9,990 nt of DNA from Actinomycetota bacterium (GCA_017853815.1 JAFMIT010000055.1:1-9990); one strand, 5' to 3'; shown: positions 1 to 6,932, numbered from the stretch's first letter. A program made the numbers and translations. The notes: generated by a model from the sequence alone, not told the origin.

Positions 1-128
1 GCCGCTTCAGGATTGATGTCGTAGGCGACAGTGCTGATGCCATTTTTCTGTAGGCGTCGAACAATGTTGGCGCCCATACGGCCGAGACCCACCATGGCCA
101 GCGTTGGAGTTGTTGTTGGTGCGTTCAT
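1..128 (-). CDS. gnd: 6-phosphogluconate dehydrogenase, N-terminal part (runs off the window)
   Basis: Only the first 42 codons are present; the gene continues past the left edge. The enzyme oxidatively decarboxylates 6-phosphogluconate to ribulose 5-phosphate in the cytoplasm, producing NAD(P)H. After a short lead (MNAPTTTPT) the sequence reads LAMVGLGRMGANIVRRL, the Rossmann GxGxMG nucleotide-binding loop followed by the helix typical of the short NAD-type (GndA/YqeC-like) branch, then a strand ending YDINPEA, whose Asp is where the cofactor ribose usually binds. The start ATG at 126-128 overlaps the pgl stop as ATGA and has a GGAG ribosome site at 134-137 inside pgl, so translation is probably coupled. 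An internal ATG at 93-95 directly before the GLGRMG loop is the alternative start. Related 3-hydroxyisobutyrate dehydrogenases share this loop, but the pgl neighbour favours gnd. Confidence 0.85.
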   Translation of the reverse strand, partial: MNAPTTTPTLAMVGLGRMGANIVRRLQKNGISTVAYDINPEA

Positions 129-841
129 TCTGTCTCCATGGAAGTTGGAAGCGAGCGGGCAGCTGCATCATCAAGCCACAACGAGCATTGTTCCAGAGAT
201 GCGAGTGCGGTAATCGGCAAAGAGTTCTTGCCTGCGATTGCGCCGGAAATCGCGGCTGCTTTGCTCACGCCTGTGGCGATCACTGCAATGTTTTGGGCGT
301 CTCGAATAGTTGCGAAACTGAATGTGAGTCGCTCTGCCGGCGGTTTCGGAGAGTCGGTCACAGCGAATACGGCGCGAGGCTCGTTGATGTCCCAGTGGCC
401 AGGGAAAAGCGAAGCGATGTGTCCGTCTGGACCAACGCCAACGACGGCAAAAGCAAAGTCAATCTGGCTGACTTCCTTTTCCCAGCGCAGAGCGGCGGTT
501 TCGATATCGCTGTCCGAAGGTGATGGAGCCCGATGGCATTCAACGAAGGAGCCAAGTCGAAACTCTTCAACGAGCTGGGCGATCTGCTTGTCGTTGCGCA
601 GGTCATCGTCATAATCAACAAAGCGTTCGTCACTCCACCAGAGGTGCACTCGGCCATCGACGGGCTGCGCTGTGAGAAGTTTGAGAAACGACAGGGACGT
701 CTGAGTGCCGTCCGTGCCACCAGTCATGGCAAGGTGAACTTCAGGAACATATTCGAAGAAGGCCCGCACACCTTCGAGCAAAAATGCCGCAATGGCATCG
801 TGTGTCTCTTCAGGATCGGCGAACGTCAGAATTTCAGGCAT
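125..841 (-). CDS. pgl: 6-phosphogluconolactonase
   Basis: Hydrolyses 6-phosphoglucono-1,5-lactone to 6-phosphogluconate, the second step of the oxidative pentose phosphate pathway, in the cytoplasm. The 238-residue product has the usual length of the DevB/Pgl family (glucosamine-6-phosphate isomerase fold). Visible motifs are the phosphate loop TGGTDGT (40-46), WSDERFV (69-75), the signature GVGPDGHIASLFPG (135-148), RLTFSF (171-176) and GVSKA (191-195). The phosphate loop reads TGGTDG rather than the commoner SGGSTP, a mild variation. The start ATG lies three bases after the glutaredoxin stop, and no strong Shine-Dalgarno is seen, which suggests coupling to the upstream gene. The stop overlaps the gnd start as ATGA. 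The next enzyme of the pathway follows directly, so the assignment is firm. Confidence 0.95.
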   Translation of the reverse strand: MPEILTFADPEETHDAIAAFLLEGVRAFFEYVPEVHLAMTGGTDGTQTSLSFLKLLTAQPVDGRVHLWWSDERFVDYDDDLRNDKQIAQLVEEFRLGSFVECHRAPSPSDSDIETAALRWEKEVSQIDFAFAVVGVGPDGHIASLFPGHWDINEPRAVFAVTDSPKPPAERLTFSFATIRDAQNIAVIATGVSKAAAISGAIAGKNSLPITALASLEQCSLWLDDAAARSLPTSMETE

Positions 842-844
842 GAG

Positions 845-1096
845 TTAGGCGAGCAACCCAAGCTCTTGGAGTTTGGCTTTGAGTTCTGGATCAGATGGCT
901 CAACAAAGAAGCTGCCATCTTCGAACTGAATCACTGGAATCGACATCTTGCCGCTGATTTCTTGAGACTTCGCGCGGGCTGCGTCATCGATCTCAACGTC
1001 GTGATACGTGTACTCAATGTTGTTGCTGTCGAGGAGCTTCTTTGAACGACGGCAATCTCCACACCAGTCTGCACCGTAAAAGTTGATTGTTGCCAT
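845..1096 (-). CDS. Glutaredoxin / mycoredoxin-like thiol oxidoreductase
   Basis: A small (83-residue) cytoplasmic protein of the thioredoxin fold, probably reducing mixed disulfides between proteins and a low-molecular-weight thiol (mycothiol, if the host is an actinobacterium). The opening INFYGADWCGDCRRSKKLL carries the CxxC redox pair C12 and C15. The cis-proline loop is S52-I-P-V-I, and the tail DGSFFVEPSDPELKAKL fits the glutaredoxin C-terminal helix. Actinobacterial mycoredoxins usually have CGYC; here it is CGDC, a variant I recall in related actinobacterial glutaredoxin-like proteins. It is the first gene of the operon with pgl and gnd, whose products supply reducing power, so a redox link is plausible (inference). 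The start is set by a strong AGGAGG at 1101-1106. Confidence 0.9.
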   Translation of the reverse strand: MATINFYGADWCGDCRRSKKLLDSNNIEYTYHDVEIDDAARAKSQEISGKMSIPVIQFEDGSFFVEPSDPELKAKLQELGLLA

Positions 1097-1100
1097 GAAT

Positions 1101-1106
1101 CCTCCT
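1101..1106 (-). promoter_or_regulatory. Shine-Dalgarno of the glutaredoxin-pgl-gnd operon
   Basis: AGGAGG on the minus strand, four bases before the glutaredoxin ATG at 1094-1096. It is the strongest ribosome site in the window and fixes that start. The two downstream genes of the operon appear to rely on translational coupling. Confidence 0.8.
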
Positions 1107-1166
1107 AGAGCCTCAGTGTGAGGGCGAGTAGGACAAGCCTAGATGCAGTTTTCGGACAATTCTGAG

Positions 1167-1208
1167 GGATAATGTACGCTCAAGCATCTAAATCACGGGA
1201 CATTATCC
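1167..1208. repeat. Perfect 9-bp inverted repeat, candidate operator or 5'-UTR hairpin
   Basis: GGATAATGT at 1167-1175 is mirrored exactly by ACATTATCC at 1200-1208, with 24 bases between; the half-site centres are 33 bp apart, about three helical turns. It lies in the 127-base gap between two divergent operons, ending five bases before the AAGGGG ribosome site (1213-1218) of the plus-strand gene. Each arm contains GATAAT, a fair match to a -10 hexamer, on the plus strand at 1168-1173 and on the minus strand at 1207-1202. The repeat could therefore bind a dimeric regulator, mark two promoters that point at each other, or fold in the leader RNA. No good -35 element was found at standard spacing for either, so the promoter reading is tentative. 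The sequence symmetry is seen directly; the function is inferred. Confidence 0.5.
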
Positions 1209-1223
1209 TGCAAAGGGGCAGAA

Positions 1224-3329
1224 ATGACGTTCATCGGTCGAATTCTTGTGGATGAAGCGCATCGGCAAGCCTGGACTACGCGACCGGAGCTTGCTGCGGC
1301 GATGAATCCTCAGAATCCCGCAGACGCTAGCTACGCGGACATTGCCGAGACGGCTCGCTCGGCGGGCTTCGTGGTCACCGCGCTCAGCGAGGGTCTCTTT
1401 GATACGGAAGTTCTCGCAGGCGCTGACGTTGTCGTGATCCCTCACGCCGCAGACGATGACTGGGAATCGACCACCAAAGTTGGTTCGCCCAAGCTCACTG
1501 ACGCAGAGATGGATGCGCTTGTGGCGTTCGTCGAGCGCGGTGGTGGACTGTTGATTACGGCAGAGACAGAGGCACCGAAGTACGCAAACACTCATGCCGA
1601 GCTGGCGGCACGCTTTGGCATCATCGTCAACAACGCCACCGTCCAAGATCCGACTCACGCACACAAAGATGTTCCTACCTGGATTTTGGCCCAAAAGTCA
1701 GCTCAGGGTGCAGTCGACCTGTTGTCAGGTGTTGAAAGTGTGTGCATGTACCGAGCTGGCACGCTGAGTGCGGCTAATGATTCGGGCGCGTTCGCTTTTC
1801 TTCAAACATCCGCGGACGCTTCGCATCCGAATGCGCCACTGGCGATGGGACGACAGTTTGGCGCTGGCCGGGTTGTTGTGCTTGCTGATTCTGACTTCCT
1901 CGGTGACGACTCTGTTGCCGAACTGAGCCATCGTGCGCTGTGGCTCAACCTGGTGACCTGGCTTGCGCCTCGAAATGTTTTGAGCGAATCGGCAACCTCC
2001 TCGGAAGTCATTCAGACACCAGCGTGGCACTCACTCGTCGAGGCAATCGAGACGCTGCGACCGCTCCAGAACAAAGACGGTTCCATCAAAGATGAGCATC
2101 GCGACGACGTGGCCGTCTCAACTGCAGCCCACATCATGCTTACATCCATCGCTGAAATCGCGCCGCATTTTCCGCATCAAGCGGCGCATCTTGAGATGAC
2201 GCTGACAGACGTGCAGCGCTGGATTGATAACGGTTTTGGTGTTCCAGACTTTTTCGATTCACTGATGCTCTTCCATCCGGATCAAATGCGCCAAGACGGC
2301 CTTCACAACTTTGTCGTTTTTCCGATGTACACGCAGAACGGAAATCTCAACCGCAACTTTGAAGCGGTCATTACTTCGACTTTTTGGCCAGACTGGCTCG
2401 CGGAACTAGAACGCACGAAGTACCAAAACCCAGCGTTCGTGCCGATTGAGTTTGTTGGATTCACGAAGGGATACGACACCCATTCAGCGGTGCTCTTCCC
2501 AGAGACCGTCGCCACCCGAGAAGTGGGAACGTTTACGTGGGGTGGCATTTTCTGCGATCGCGAATCGGCACGTTTCCGCCGCATTGCAATGGAAGCGAGC
2601 GGTCTGCTCAAGATGTCCTTGCCTCCTGAGGCAGAGCTTCTGCTGAGTCGACAATCTCTTGCTCAAGAAACGTTTGTGCTGTGGGATCTGATTCACGATC
2701 GGGCACATAGCCACGGAGACTTGCCTTTCGATCCGTTCATGATCAAACAGCGGATGCCCTACTGGCTGTATGCGCTTGAAGAGCTTCGTTGTGATCTCAA
2801 CACCTATCGCGAAACACTTGCTCTCGATGAGACTGTTTACCTTGCGCGCTACGTGCGCATTGCGATTCTGTTTGATCGCCTTTTCAGATTCCCCATCACT
2901 GGCGGACGCGAACGAAACTACGACGGCCTGGGTGGCCAGCTAATTTTCGCGTGGCTGCATAAGCACGATGTGCTTCGGTGGACCGACAACACGTTGTCAC
3001 TCGATTGGTCAAGAATCGATGAAGTCGTGGTTGCGCTGTGCGAAGCAGTTGACAACCTCTATCGCGACGGTATTGATCGGTCCAAGTTGGCGCACTGGCT
3101 TGCGACGTATGAATTCGTTGCCTCATGGGTGCAGCCGCATCCAGGTTCGGTCTGGGCCAAAGGCGTGGAAGCTCTTCCAATCAGTGGCGAAACCAAAGAA
3201 CTCGTCGATGTGGTGCTGCCGGATGAGTTTCCACTGAATGTCTTCTACGAAGCGCTTCGTTCAAAGCTTGCCTCTACTATTGCTGGGGTTAGCGGAATTA
3301 CCGGGTCACAAGGAGTGCAGCGTGATTGA
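1224..3329 (+). CDS. Two-domain protein: GATase1-like domain fused to DUF6421-like domain
   Basis: No function is known to me. Of 701 residues, about 1-250 resemble a glutamine-amidotransferase-like Rossmann domain of the DUF4350/GIFT kind: AGADVVVIP (65-73), FVERGGGLLITAE (102-114) and a closing GRVVVLADSDFL (215-226) before LNLVTWLA (241-248). No Cys-His-Glu triad is evident, so this part is probably a binding rather than an amidase domain. From about 268 onward the protein matches what I recall of the actinobacterial DUF6421 family, including HDRAHSHGDLPFDPF (491-505) and YALEELRCDL (516-525). That pairing resembles a zincin site (HxxxH followed by a Glu). There is no signal peptide and no membrane helix, so it should be cytoplasmic. 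The ATG has AAGGGG five bases upstream. The 3' end overlaps the threonine aldolase start by 8 bases, so the two are co-translated. The gene call is sure; the family name is from memory. Confidence 0.85.
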   Translation: MTFIGRILVDEAHRQAWTTRPELAAAMNPQNPADASYADIAETARSAGFVVTALSEGLFDTEVLAGADVVVIPHAADDDWESTTKVGSPKLTDAEMDALVAFVERGGGLLITAETEAPKYANTHAELAARFGIIVNNATVQDPTHAHKDVPTWILAQKSAQGAVDLLSGVESVCMYRAGTLSAANDSGAFAFLQTSADASHPNAPLAMGRQFGAGRVVVLADSDFLGDDSVAELSHRALWLNLVTWLAPRNVLSESATSSEVIQTPAWHSLVEAIETLRPLQNKDGSIKDEHRDDVAVSTAAHIMLTSIAEIAPHFPHQAAHLEMTLTDVQRWIDNGFGVPDFFDSLMLFHPDQMRQDGLHNFVVFPMYTQNGNLNRNFEAVITSTFWPDWLAELERTKYQNPAFVPIEFVGFTKGYDTHSAVLFPETVATREVGTFTWGGIFCDRESARFRRIAMEASGLLKMSLPPEAELLLSRQSLAQETFVLWDLIHDRAHSHGDLPFDPFMIKQRMPYWLYALEELRCDLNTYRETLALDETVYLARYVRIAILFDRLFRFPITGGRERNYDGLGGQLIFAWLHKHDVLRWTDNTLSLDWSRIDEVVVALCEAVDNLYRDGIDRSKLAHWLATYEFVASWVQPHPGSVWAKGVEALPISGETKELVDVVLPDEFPLNVFYEALRSKLASTIAGVSGITGSQGVQRD
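3310..3315 (+). promoter_or_regulatory. Shine-Dalgarno that sets the threonine aldolase GTG start
   Basis: AAGGAG inside the end of the upstream gene, six bases before the GTG at 3322-3324. It selects this GTG over the in-frame ATG at 3238, which would add 28 residues not expected in the family. Confidence 0.8.
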
Positions 3330-4365
3330 GAATGTGTGGCGCGGCTTTGCCAGCGACAACTACGCGGGAATCCATCCAGAGATTTTTGCGGCGATGGCTG
3401 CCGTCAACGTAGGTCATCAGACTGCCTACGGCGACGATGTCGTGACGGCGCGTCTCGGAGATGTGGCGCGGGCTCATTTTGGTGAACAGGCTCGGATCTT
3501 CCCTGTGTTCAACGGTACTGGCGCCAACGTTGTGTCGCTCCAGGCGATGACTCGGCAATGGGAAGCAGTGATTTGTGCATCGTCGGCGCACATCAACGCT
3601 GACGAAGGTGGTGCACCCGAAAAGGTGGCGGGGCTCAAGTTGTGGACCGTTCCTGCCCCTTTCGGAAAGCTCACTCCTGCACTGATTGATGTTCATGCCA
3701 CAGGCTTCGGTGACGTCCACCGCGCACAAGCTGCTGTGGTGTCGATTACGCAGTCGACAGAAATGGGCACGCTGTATTCAGTTGACGAAGTTAAGGAAAT
3801 TTGCGATCACGCGCATAGTCTTGGCTTGACCGTGCATATGGACGGTGCTCGCATCTCTAACGCTGCGGCTGCACTCGGAGTTCCGATGCGCGCGTTCACG
3901 ACCGATGCCGGCGTCGACATTTTGTCCCTCGGTGGCACCAAGAATGGTGCGATGGCTGCTGAAGCGGTTGTCGTTTTGAATCCGGCTCTTGCCGATGCGG
4001 TGCCGTTCATCCGCAAGACGTCAATGCAGCTCACCTCAAAAATGCGTTTCACGAGTGCGCAGTTGGTGGCTTTGTTTGAAGGTGACCTGTGGTTGCGCTC
4101 TGCCCAGCATGCCAACGCTATGGCGCGCAAGCTCGAAGCCGACGTCAAGGCAATTCCTGGTGTGAGCGTTCCACGGCCCGCTCAGGCCAATGCCGTGTTT
4201 GCAGTGTTGCCGATGCCTGTCATCGAGCGTTTGCAGAAGTCATTCAAGTTCTATGTGTGGGATTCGGTAGCCAGCGAAGTTCGATGGATGTGCTCGTGGG
4301 ACACCACCGCAGAAGACATTGATGCGTTCGTGGCCGCCATCAAGCACGAGATGGCAAACCAGTAA
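3322..4365 (+). CDS. ltaE: Low-specificity L-threonine aldolase (PLP-dependent)
   Basis: Cleaves L-threonine and allo-threonine to glycine and acetaldehyde; a cytoplasmic enzyme of PLP fold type I (beta-eliminating lyase family). With the GTG start it has 347 residues, the normal length. Visible landmarks are FASDNYAGIHPE (9-20), the GHQTAYGDD loop (31-39), FNGTGANV (63-70) that holds the cofactor phosphate, the His of SSAHIN (His90) that stacks on the PLP ring, HMDGARISNA (172-181) with Asp174 for the pyridine nitrogen, and LGGTKNGA (203-210) with Lys207 as the Schiff-base lysine. The FASDNY opening and GGTKNG loop resemble the Pseudomonas-type branch more than E. coli LtaE. It overlaps the preceding gene by 8 bases, so both are expressed together, and it ends 7 bases from the converging Lrp-type gene. 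A beta-hydroxy amino acid other than threonine could be the true substrate. Confidence 0.93.
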   Translation: MIENVWRGFASDNYAGIHPEIFAAMAAVNVGHQTAYGDDVVTARLGDVARAHFGEQARIFPVFNGTGANVVSLQAMTRQWEAVICASSAHINADEGGAPEKVAGLKLWTVPAPFGKLTPALIDVHATGFGDVHRAQAAVVSITQSTEMGTLYSVDEVKEICDHAHSLGLTVHMDGARISNAAAALGVPMRAFTTDAGVDILSLGGTKNGAMAAEAVVVLNPALADAVPFIRKTSMQLTSKMRFTSAQLVALFEGDLWLRSAQHANAMARKLEADVKAIPGVSVPRPAQANAVFAVLPMPVIERLQKSFKFYVWDSVASEVRWMCSWDTTAEDIDAFVAAIKHEMANQ

Positions 4366-4372
4366 TCGGCTG

Positions 4373-4816
4373 CTAAAGAGCTGGCGGTCGATCTTCGAAA
4401 GACGTCGAAAGCACGATGGTGGTTCGAGTCGAGACTTGGGCTGTCGTGCGAATGCGACTCAACAGGGTTTCGAGATCTAACGGCGTCGCCACATTGACTT
4501 TAAGAATGTAGGACTCAGCGCCAGCGACCGACCAGCAGGATTCAACTTCTGCAATGTCTTCGAGCAATTGCGGAATGTTGTCACTAACCACCGGGTCCGT
4601 TGGTGTGAGACTCACAAACGCTGTCAGCGGTTGACCGATTTCTTCGCGCGAAATGGTGGCGCGATAGCCCTTGATGACACCACGTGCTTCAAGACGCTTG
4701 ACTCGTTGGTGCAGTGCGGAAGTCGAAAGACCGGTTTCACGCGCGATGTCCGCGAACACAGCGCGCCCGTCCTCTGACAGCCTTCGAATGATCTGGCGAT
4801 CGAGTTCGTCTTCCAT
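4373..4816 (-). CDS. Lrp/AsnC family transcriptional regulator
   Basis: A DNA-binding regulator of 147 residues, the typical size. The N-terminal winged helix-turn-helix spans about residues 1-50 (LDRQIIRRLSEDGR, then FADIARETGLSTSALHQRVKRLE as helix-turn-helix, split across 5-43), followed by the RAM ligand-binding and dimer domain (about 60-140), with VESCWSVAGAESYILKV (91-107) in the place where family members usually read a GxxDxLLxV loop. Such proteins sense amino acids or related small molecules and form dimers to octamers. I chose the ATG at 4814-4816, where the conserved MEDELD opening begins; the frame stays open upstream but lies inside the MATE gene. It is the last gene of the methyltransferase-MATE-Lrp operon, four bases after the MATE stop, so it probably controls its own operon and perhaps the convergent threonine aldolase genes (inference). 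Confidence 0.93.
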   Translation of the reverse strand: MEDELDRQIIRRLSEDGRAVFADIARETGLSTSALHQRVKRLEARGVIKGYRATISREEIGQPLTAFVSLTPTDPVVSDNIPQLLEDIAEVESCWSVAGAESYILKVNVATPLDLETLLSRIRTTAQVSTRTTIVLSTSFEDRPPAL

Positions 4817-4820
4817 GGCG

Positions 4821-6200
4821 CTACTTTCCCACATCAGGCGTCTGATCGTCTGCATGGTCGAGCGCCACCTGGTTCCAGTTGATGCGGCGGCCATGCCAGC
4901 TAAAGATCAGGAGTTTGGCTGCTTCGTCTACGCAGCGAGCGATGAGGACTCCCCAAAATCCGAGGGGAGTAAACAGACCGAGTGCGATGGCCAGTGGGAC
5001 GCCGACGAACAGCGCACCGGTGAGGTCACCCCAAATGATTCCGCGCAAGACATTTCCGCTCGCGAGAACACCGCCCGCAAGAATCATGTTGCGGACTTTG
5101 ACTACCTGAAAAATCGCGTTGACGACGATGCCAGCGATTGCCATCTGCTGTACGGAGCTGCCAGCGTTTTCGAACCATGCAGGGATGAAGAAGGAGGTAG
5201 CGCCGTACAGGACGCCGAACAGGGAGCCGGTGTAGAGACCAGTACGCATGATGGTTCGACGCCATTCGTTGGCGGCCGCGCCATCACCAGCACCGATTTC
5301 GCGATTGATCAGCGCTGAGGCCGCGGACGCAAGACCCATGCTCGCGGTGATGAAAACGCCTTCCAAACTATTCGAGATCTGTGACGCAGCGAGCGGCTCG
5401 TCACCAAGCCTCTGGAGCACGACGTTGTAACTGAAGATGCCAAGCGTCCAGACCAGCTCAGTGAGACCGAACGGGATAGCAGTGACGAACACGGGTTTTA
5501 GAACGGAGACAAGTTCTTTCCACGACTGTGCCATCTCCCAAGCGCTGACTCGATAAATAACGTATGTCTGCACGAACAGAATGCCGGCTCTGATAATGGT
5601 CGAGATGAGTGTGGCCCAGCCTGCGCCATCGACTCCTAATTCTGGGAAGCCGAAAACTCCGTAGACCAAGACGTATGACAACACCGTGTTGAGGACTACG
5701 GCGAACGACGTAGCGCGCAGCGGCGCTTTGGCATGGTCGGTTCCTCGAAGCACTGCACTCAGCACAGAGATGGTGAGATGTCCGGCGAGAGTGAGTGCTG
5801 TCAGTCTGAGATACGTCGTCCCAAGCTCTGCGACCCCATTCGATGCGCCTGCCATCATCAGAATCTGTCGCGGCCAGATTGCGAGAATGAGTGAGAGGAA
5901 GCCGCCGACCGAGATGGCGAATAGCAGCGTGTTGGTCACTGTTTGGTTCAAGTCATGCACGCGCTTTGCGCCGTAGGCTCGCGAGACCAGAATCTGCGAC
6001 GAAACACCGATAGCGCTGAGTGTGATTACCAAAATAAACGTCAGGCTGTTAGCAAAGCCCACTGCTGCGATGGCAACAGCCCCGAGACCGCCGACGATGA
6101 TTTGGTTAATGAAGTTCAGACCGAGCGCGACGATGTATTCGAGGCTAACCGGAATCGCGATACGTGCAATTTGTCGTTGAGGTGAAAGCTCTGTCGACAC
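4821..6200 (-). CDS. MATE family efflux transporter
   Basis: An inner-membrane antiporter that exports cationic or other small organic molecules using a Na+ or H+ gradient. The 459-residue product has the usual MATE length and is almost wholly hydrophobic, consistent with 12 helices in two six-helix halves. The first half starts IARIAIPVSLEYIVALGLNF (11-30); other recognisable features are INQIIVGGLG (31-40), VSRAYGAKR (72-80) after helix 2, and LRGTDHAKAP (151-160) in the mid-loop; the second half opens near VLKPVFVTAIPFGLTELV (233-250), and LINREIGAGD (297-306) mirrors the helix-2 loop. The start is taken as GTG at 6198-6200, four bases after the methyltransferase stop; the frame is open 67 codons further upstream, but that stretch is charged, inside the previous gene and unlike a MATE N-terminus. 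Substrate unknown. Confidence 0.93.
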   Translation of the reverse strand: MSTELSPQRQIARIAIPVSLEYIVALGLNFINQIIVGGLGAVAIAAVGFANSLTFILVITLSAIGVSSQILVSRAYGAKRVHDLNQTVTNTLLFAISVGGFLSLILAIWPRQILMMAGASNGVAELGTTYLRLTALTLAGHLTISVLSAVLRGTDHAKAPLRATSFAVVLNTVLSYVLVYGVFGFPELGVDGAGWATLISTIIRAGILFVQTYVIYRVSAWEMAQSWKELVSVLKPVFVTAIPFGLTELVWTLGIFSYNVVLQRLGDEPLAASQISNSLEGVFITASMGLASAASALINREIGAGDGAAANEWRRTIMRTGLYTGSLFGVLYGATSFFIPAWFENAGSSVQQMAIAGIVVNAIFQVVKVRNMILAGGVLASGNVLRGIIWGDLTGALFVGVPLAIALGLFTPLGFWGVLIARCVDEAAKLLIFSWHGRRINWNQVALDHADDQTPDVGK

Positions 6201-6204
6201 AGTG

Positions 6205-6819
6205 TCACTTTCGCTTCGCGATAACGATGGTGAATTCTTGTGTTGCTCCCCATGGCGTGGTGTGCAATCGCGTGTGCTTGGCGAGTGATGCGAACTGATC
6301 GCCAAGAAATGCCTCGAGGTCTTCGGGTGACCAACGTTGAACGGGCAAACCGCTGCACGTTTCTGGACCATTGGGGGAGAAGGTCGCGATGATGACGGCA
6401 CTGCCAGCGTAGGTATTTTTGAGTAAGGCGCGGTGGTAAGCAGCGTGATCTGCGGAATCCGTCAGAAAGTGAAACACCGCTCGGTCATGCCAGATTTCAA
6501 CTTGTTCTGGCAGTTCCAGCTCGGTGACGGAGACGGGGAAGAAGTAGGTGTCTGCATCAACCTCAGTCATCTGCTTCTTAAGTTCACTGAGTGCGGAGGC
6601 AGAAATATCGTTTGCATACAGAGGGCCAAATCCTCTGCGTGCCATTGCAGCCAGAAAAATCGACGTGCCTGCCCCAATGTCGACGACGGATCCGCTCGCG
6701 ATTCCGGTCTCCTCGACGAGATCCATCCACAAAGCGTTTTCGTCTTGCCACCAGCTGACATCGTGACCCTTGTCCTGGTGGATGTCATCCCAGTAGCTGC
6801 TTGAGTGAGTGGAGACCAT
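6205..6819 (-). CDS. Class I SAM-dependent methyltransferase
   Basis: A cytoplasmic small-molecule methyltransferase by fold, 204 residues. Motif I is VVDIGAGTS (45-53), the acidic residue ending strand 2 is Asp71 in YANDIS, and the strand-4 region reads WHDRAVFHFLT (110-120). Further on, IATFSPNGPETCSGLPVQRW (144-163) and the ending TPWGATQEFTIVIAKR (188-203) match a widespread family of uncharacterised methyltransferases distantly like UbiE; I do not know its substrate. The N-terminal segment SSYWDDIHQDKGHDVSWWQ (7-25) is aromatic-rich, as is common for the substrate lid. It is the first gene of an operon with a MATE exporter and an Lrp regulator, which suggests modification and export of the same or related compound (inference). 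No clear Shine-Dalgarno precedes the ATG at 6817-6819. Confidence 0.92.
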   Translation of the reverse strand: MVSTHSSSYWDDIHQDKGHDVSWWQDENALWMDLVEETGIASGSVVDIGAGTSIFLAAMARRGFGPLYANDISASALSELKKQMTEVDADTYFFPVSVTELELPEQVEIWHDRAVFHFLTDSADHAAYHRALLKNTYAGSAVIIATFSPNGPETCSGLPVQRWSPEDLEAFLGDQFASLAKHTRLHTTPWGATQEFTIVIAKRK

Positions 6820-6893
6820 GCGCTAATCATGGCGTAGCGGGATGCCGTGTGTTTCGCAGGTGGCAGCTGACTCGTAGGCTGCGCCGTGGGACC

Positions 6894-6910
6894 TTGATGG
6901 TTCCCATCGA
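6894..6910 (+). repeat. Small hairpin just upstream of the yciI-like gene
   Basis: TTGATGG and CCATCGA flank a TTC loop: six Watson-Crick pairs and one G.U pair in RNA. It ends 12 bases before the GGAG ribosome site (6923-6926) in the 113-base divergent gap between the methyltransferase operon and the YciI-like gene. It could be an operator or leader structure, or chance; no clear promoter boxes were found nearby. Confidence 0.3.
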
Positions 6911-6932
6911 TGTGAACCTCTTGGAGATTTGT

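Noticed and set aside
1131..1159. Direct repeat GGACAA at 1131 and 1154
   Set aside because: A six-base repeat 23 bases apart is weak, and no -10 element lies at proper spacing on the minus strand for TTGTCC to serve as a -35 box.
3238..3321. Upstream ATG that would extend threonine aldolase by 28 residues
   Set aside because: The added stretch is Leu-rich and overlaps 92 bases of the preceding gene, whereas the GTG at 3322 has an AAGGAG at ideal spacing and gives the normal family N-terminus.
4817..4894. Longer start for the Lrp/AsnC regulator
   Set aside because: The added 26 residues come from the end of the MATE gene in another frame; Lrp proteins begin close to the LDxxIxxxL helix as in the ATG at 4816.
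4671..5318. 215-codon open frame on the plus strand
   Set aside because: It lies antisense to the MATE and Lrp genes, shows no family motif, and its residue make-up looks like a shadow of the real frames.
6201..6401. Longer start for the MATE transporter
   Set aside because: The extra 67 residues lie inside the methyltransferase gene, are hydrophilic and are absent from typical MATE proteins of about 450 residues.
6863..6882. GCAGC...GCTGC inverted repeat in the methyltransferase/YciI gap
   Set aside because: Only five pairs around a ten-base loop, expected by chance in a sequence of this composition.
6801..6932. Longer start for the YciI-like protein
   Set aside because: The 44 extra residues are Arg/Cys-rich, reach into the divergent gene and do not belong to the compact YCII domain; the ATG at 6933 has a good ribosome site.
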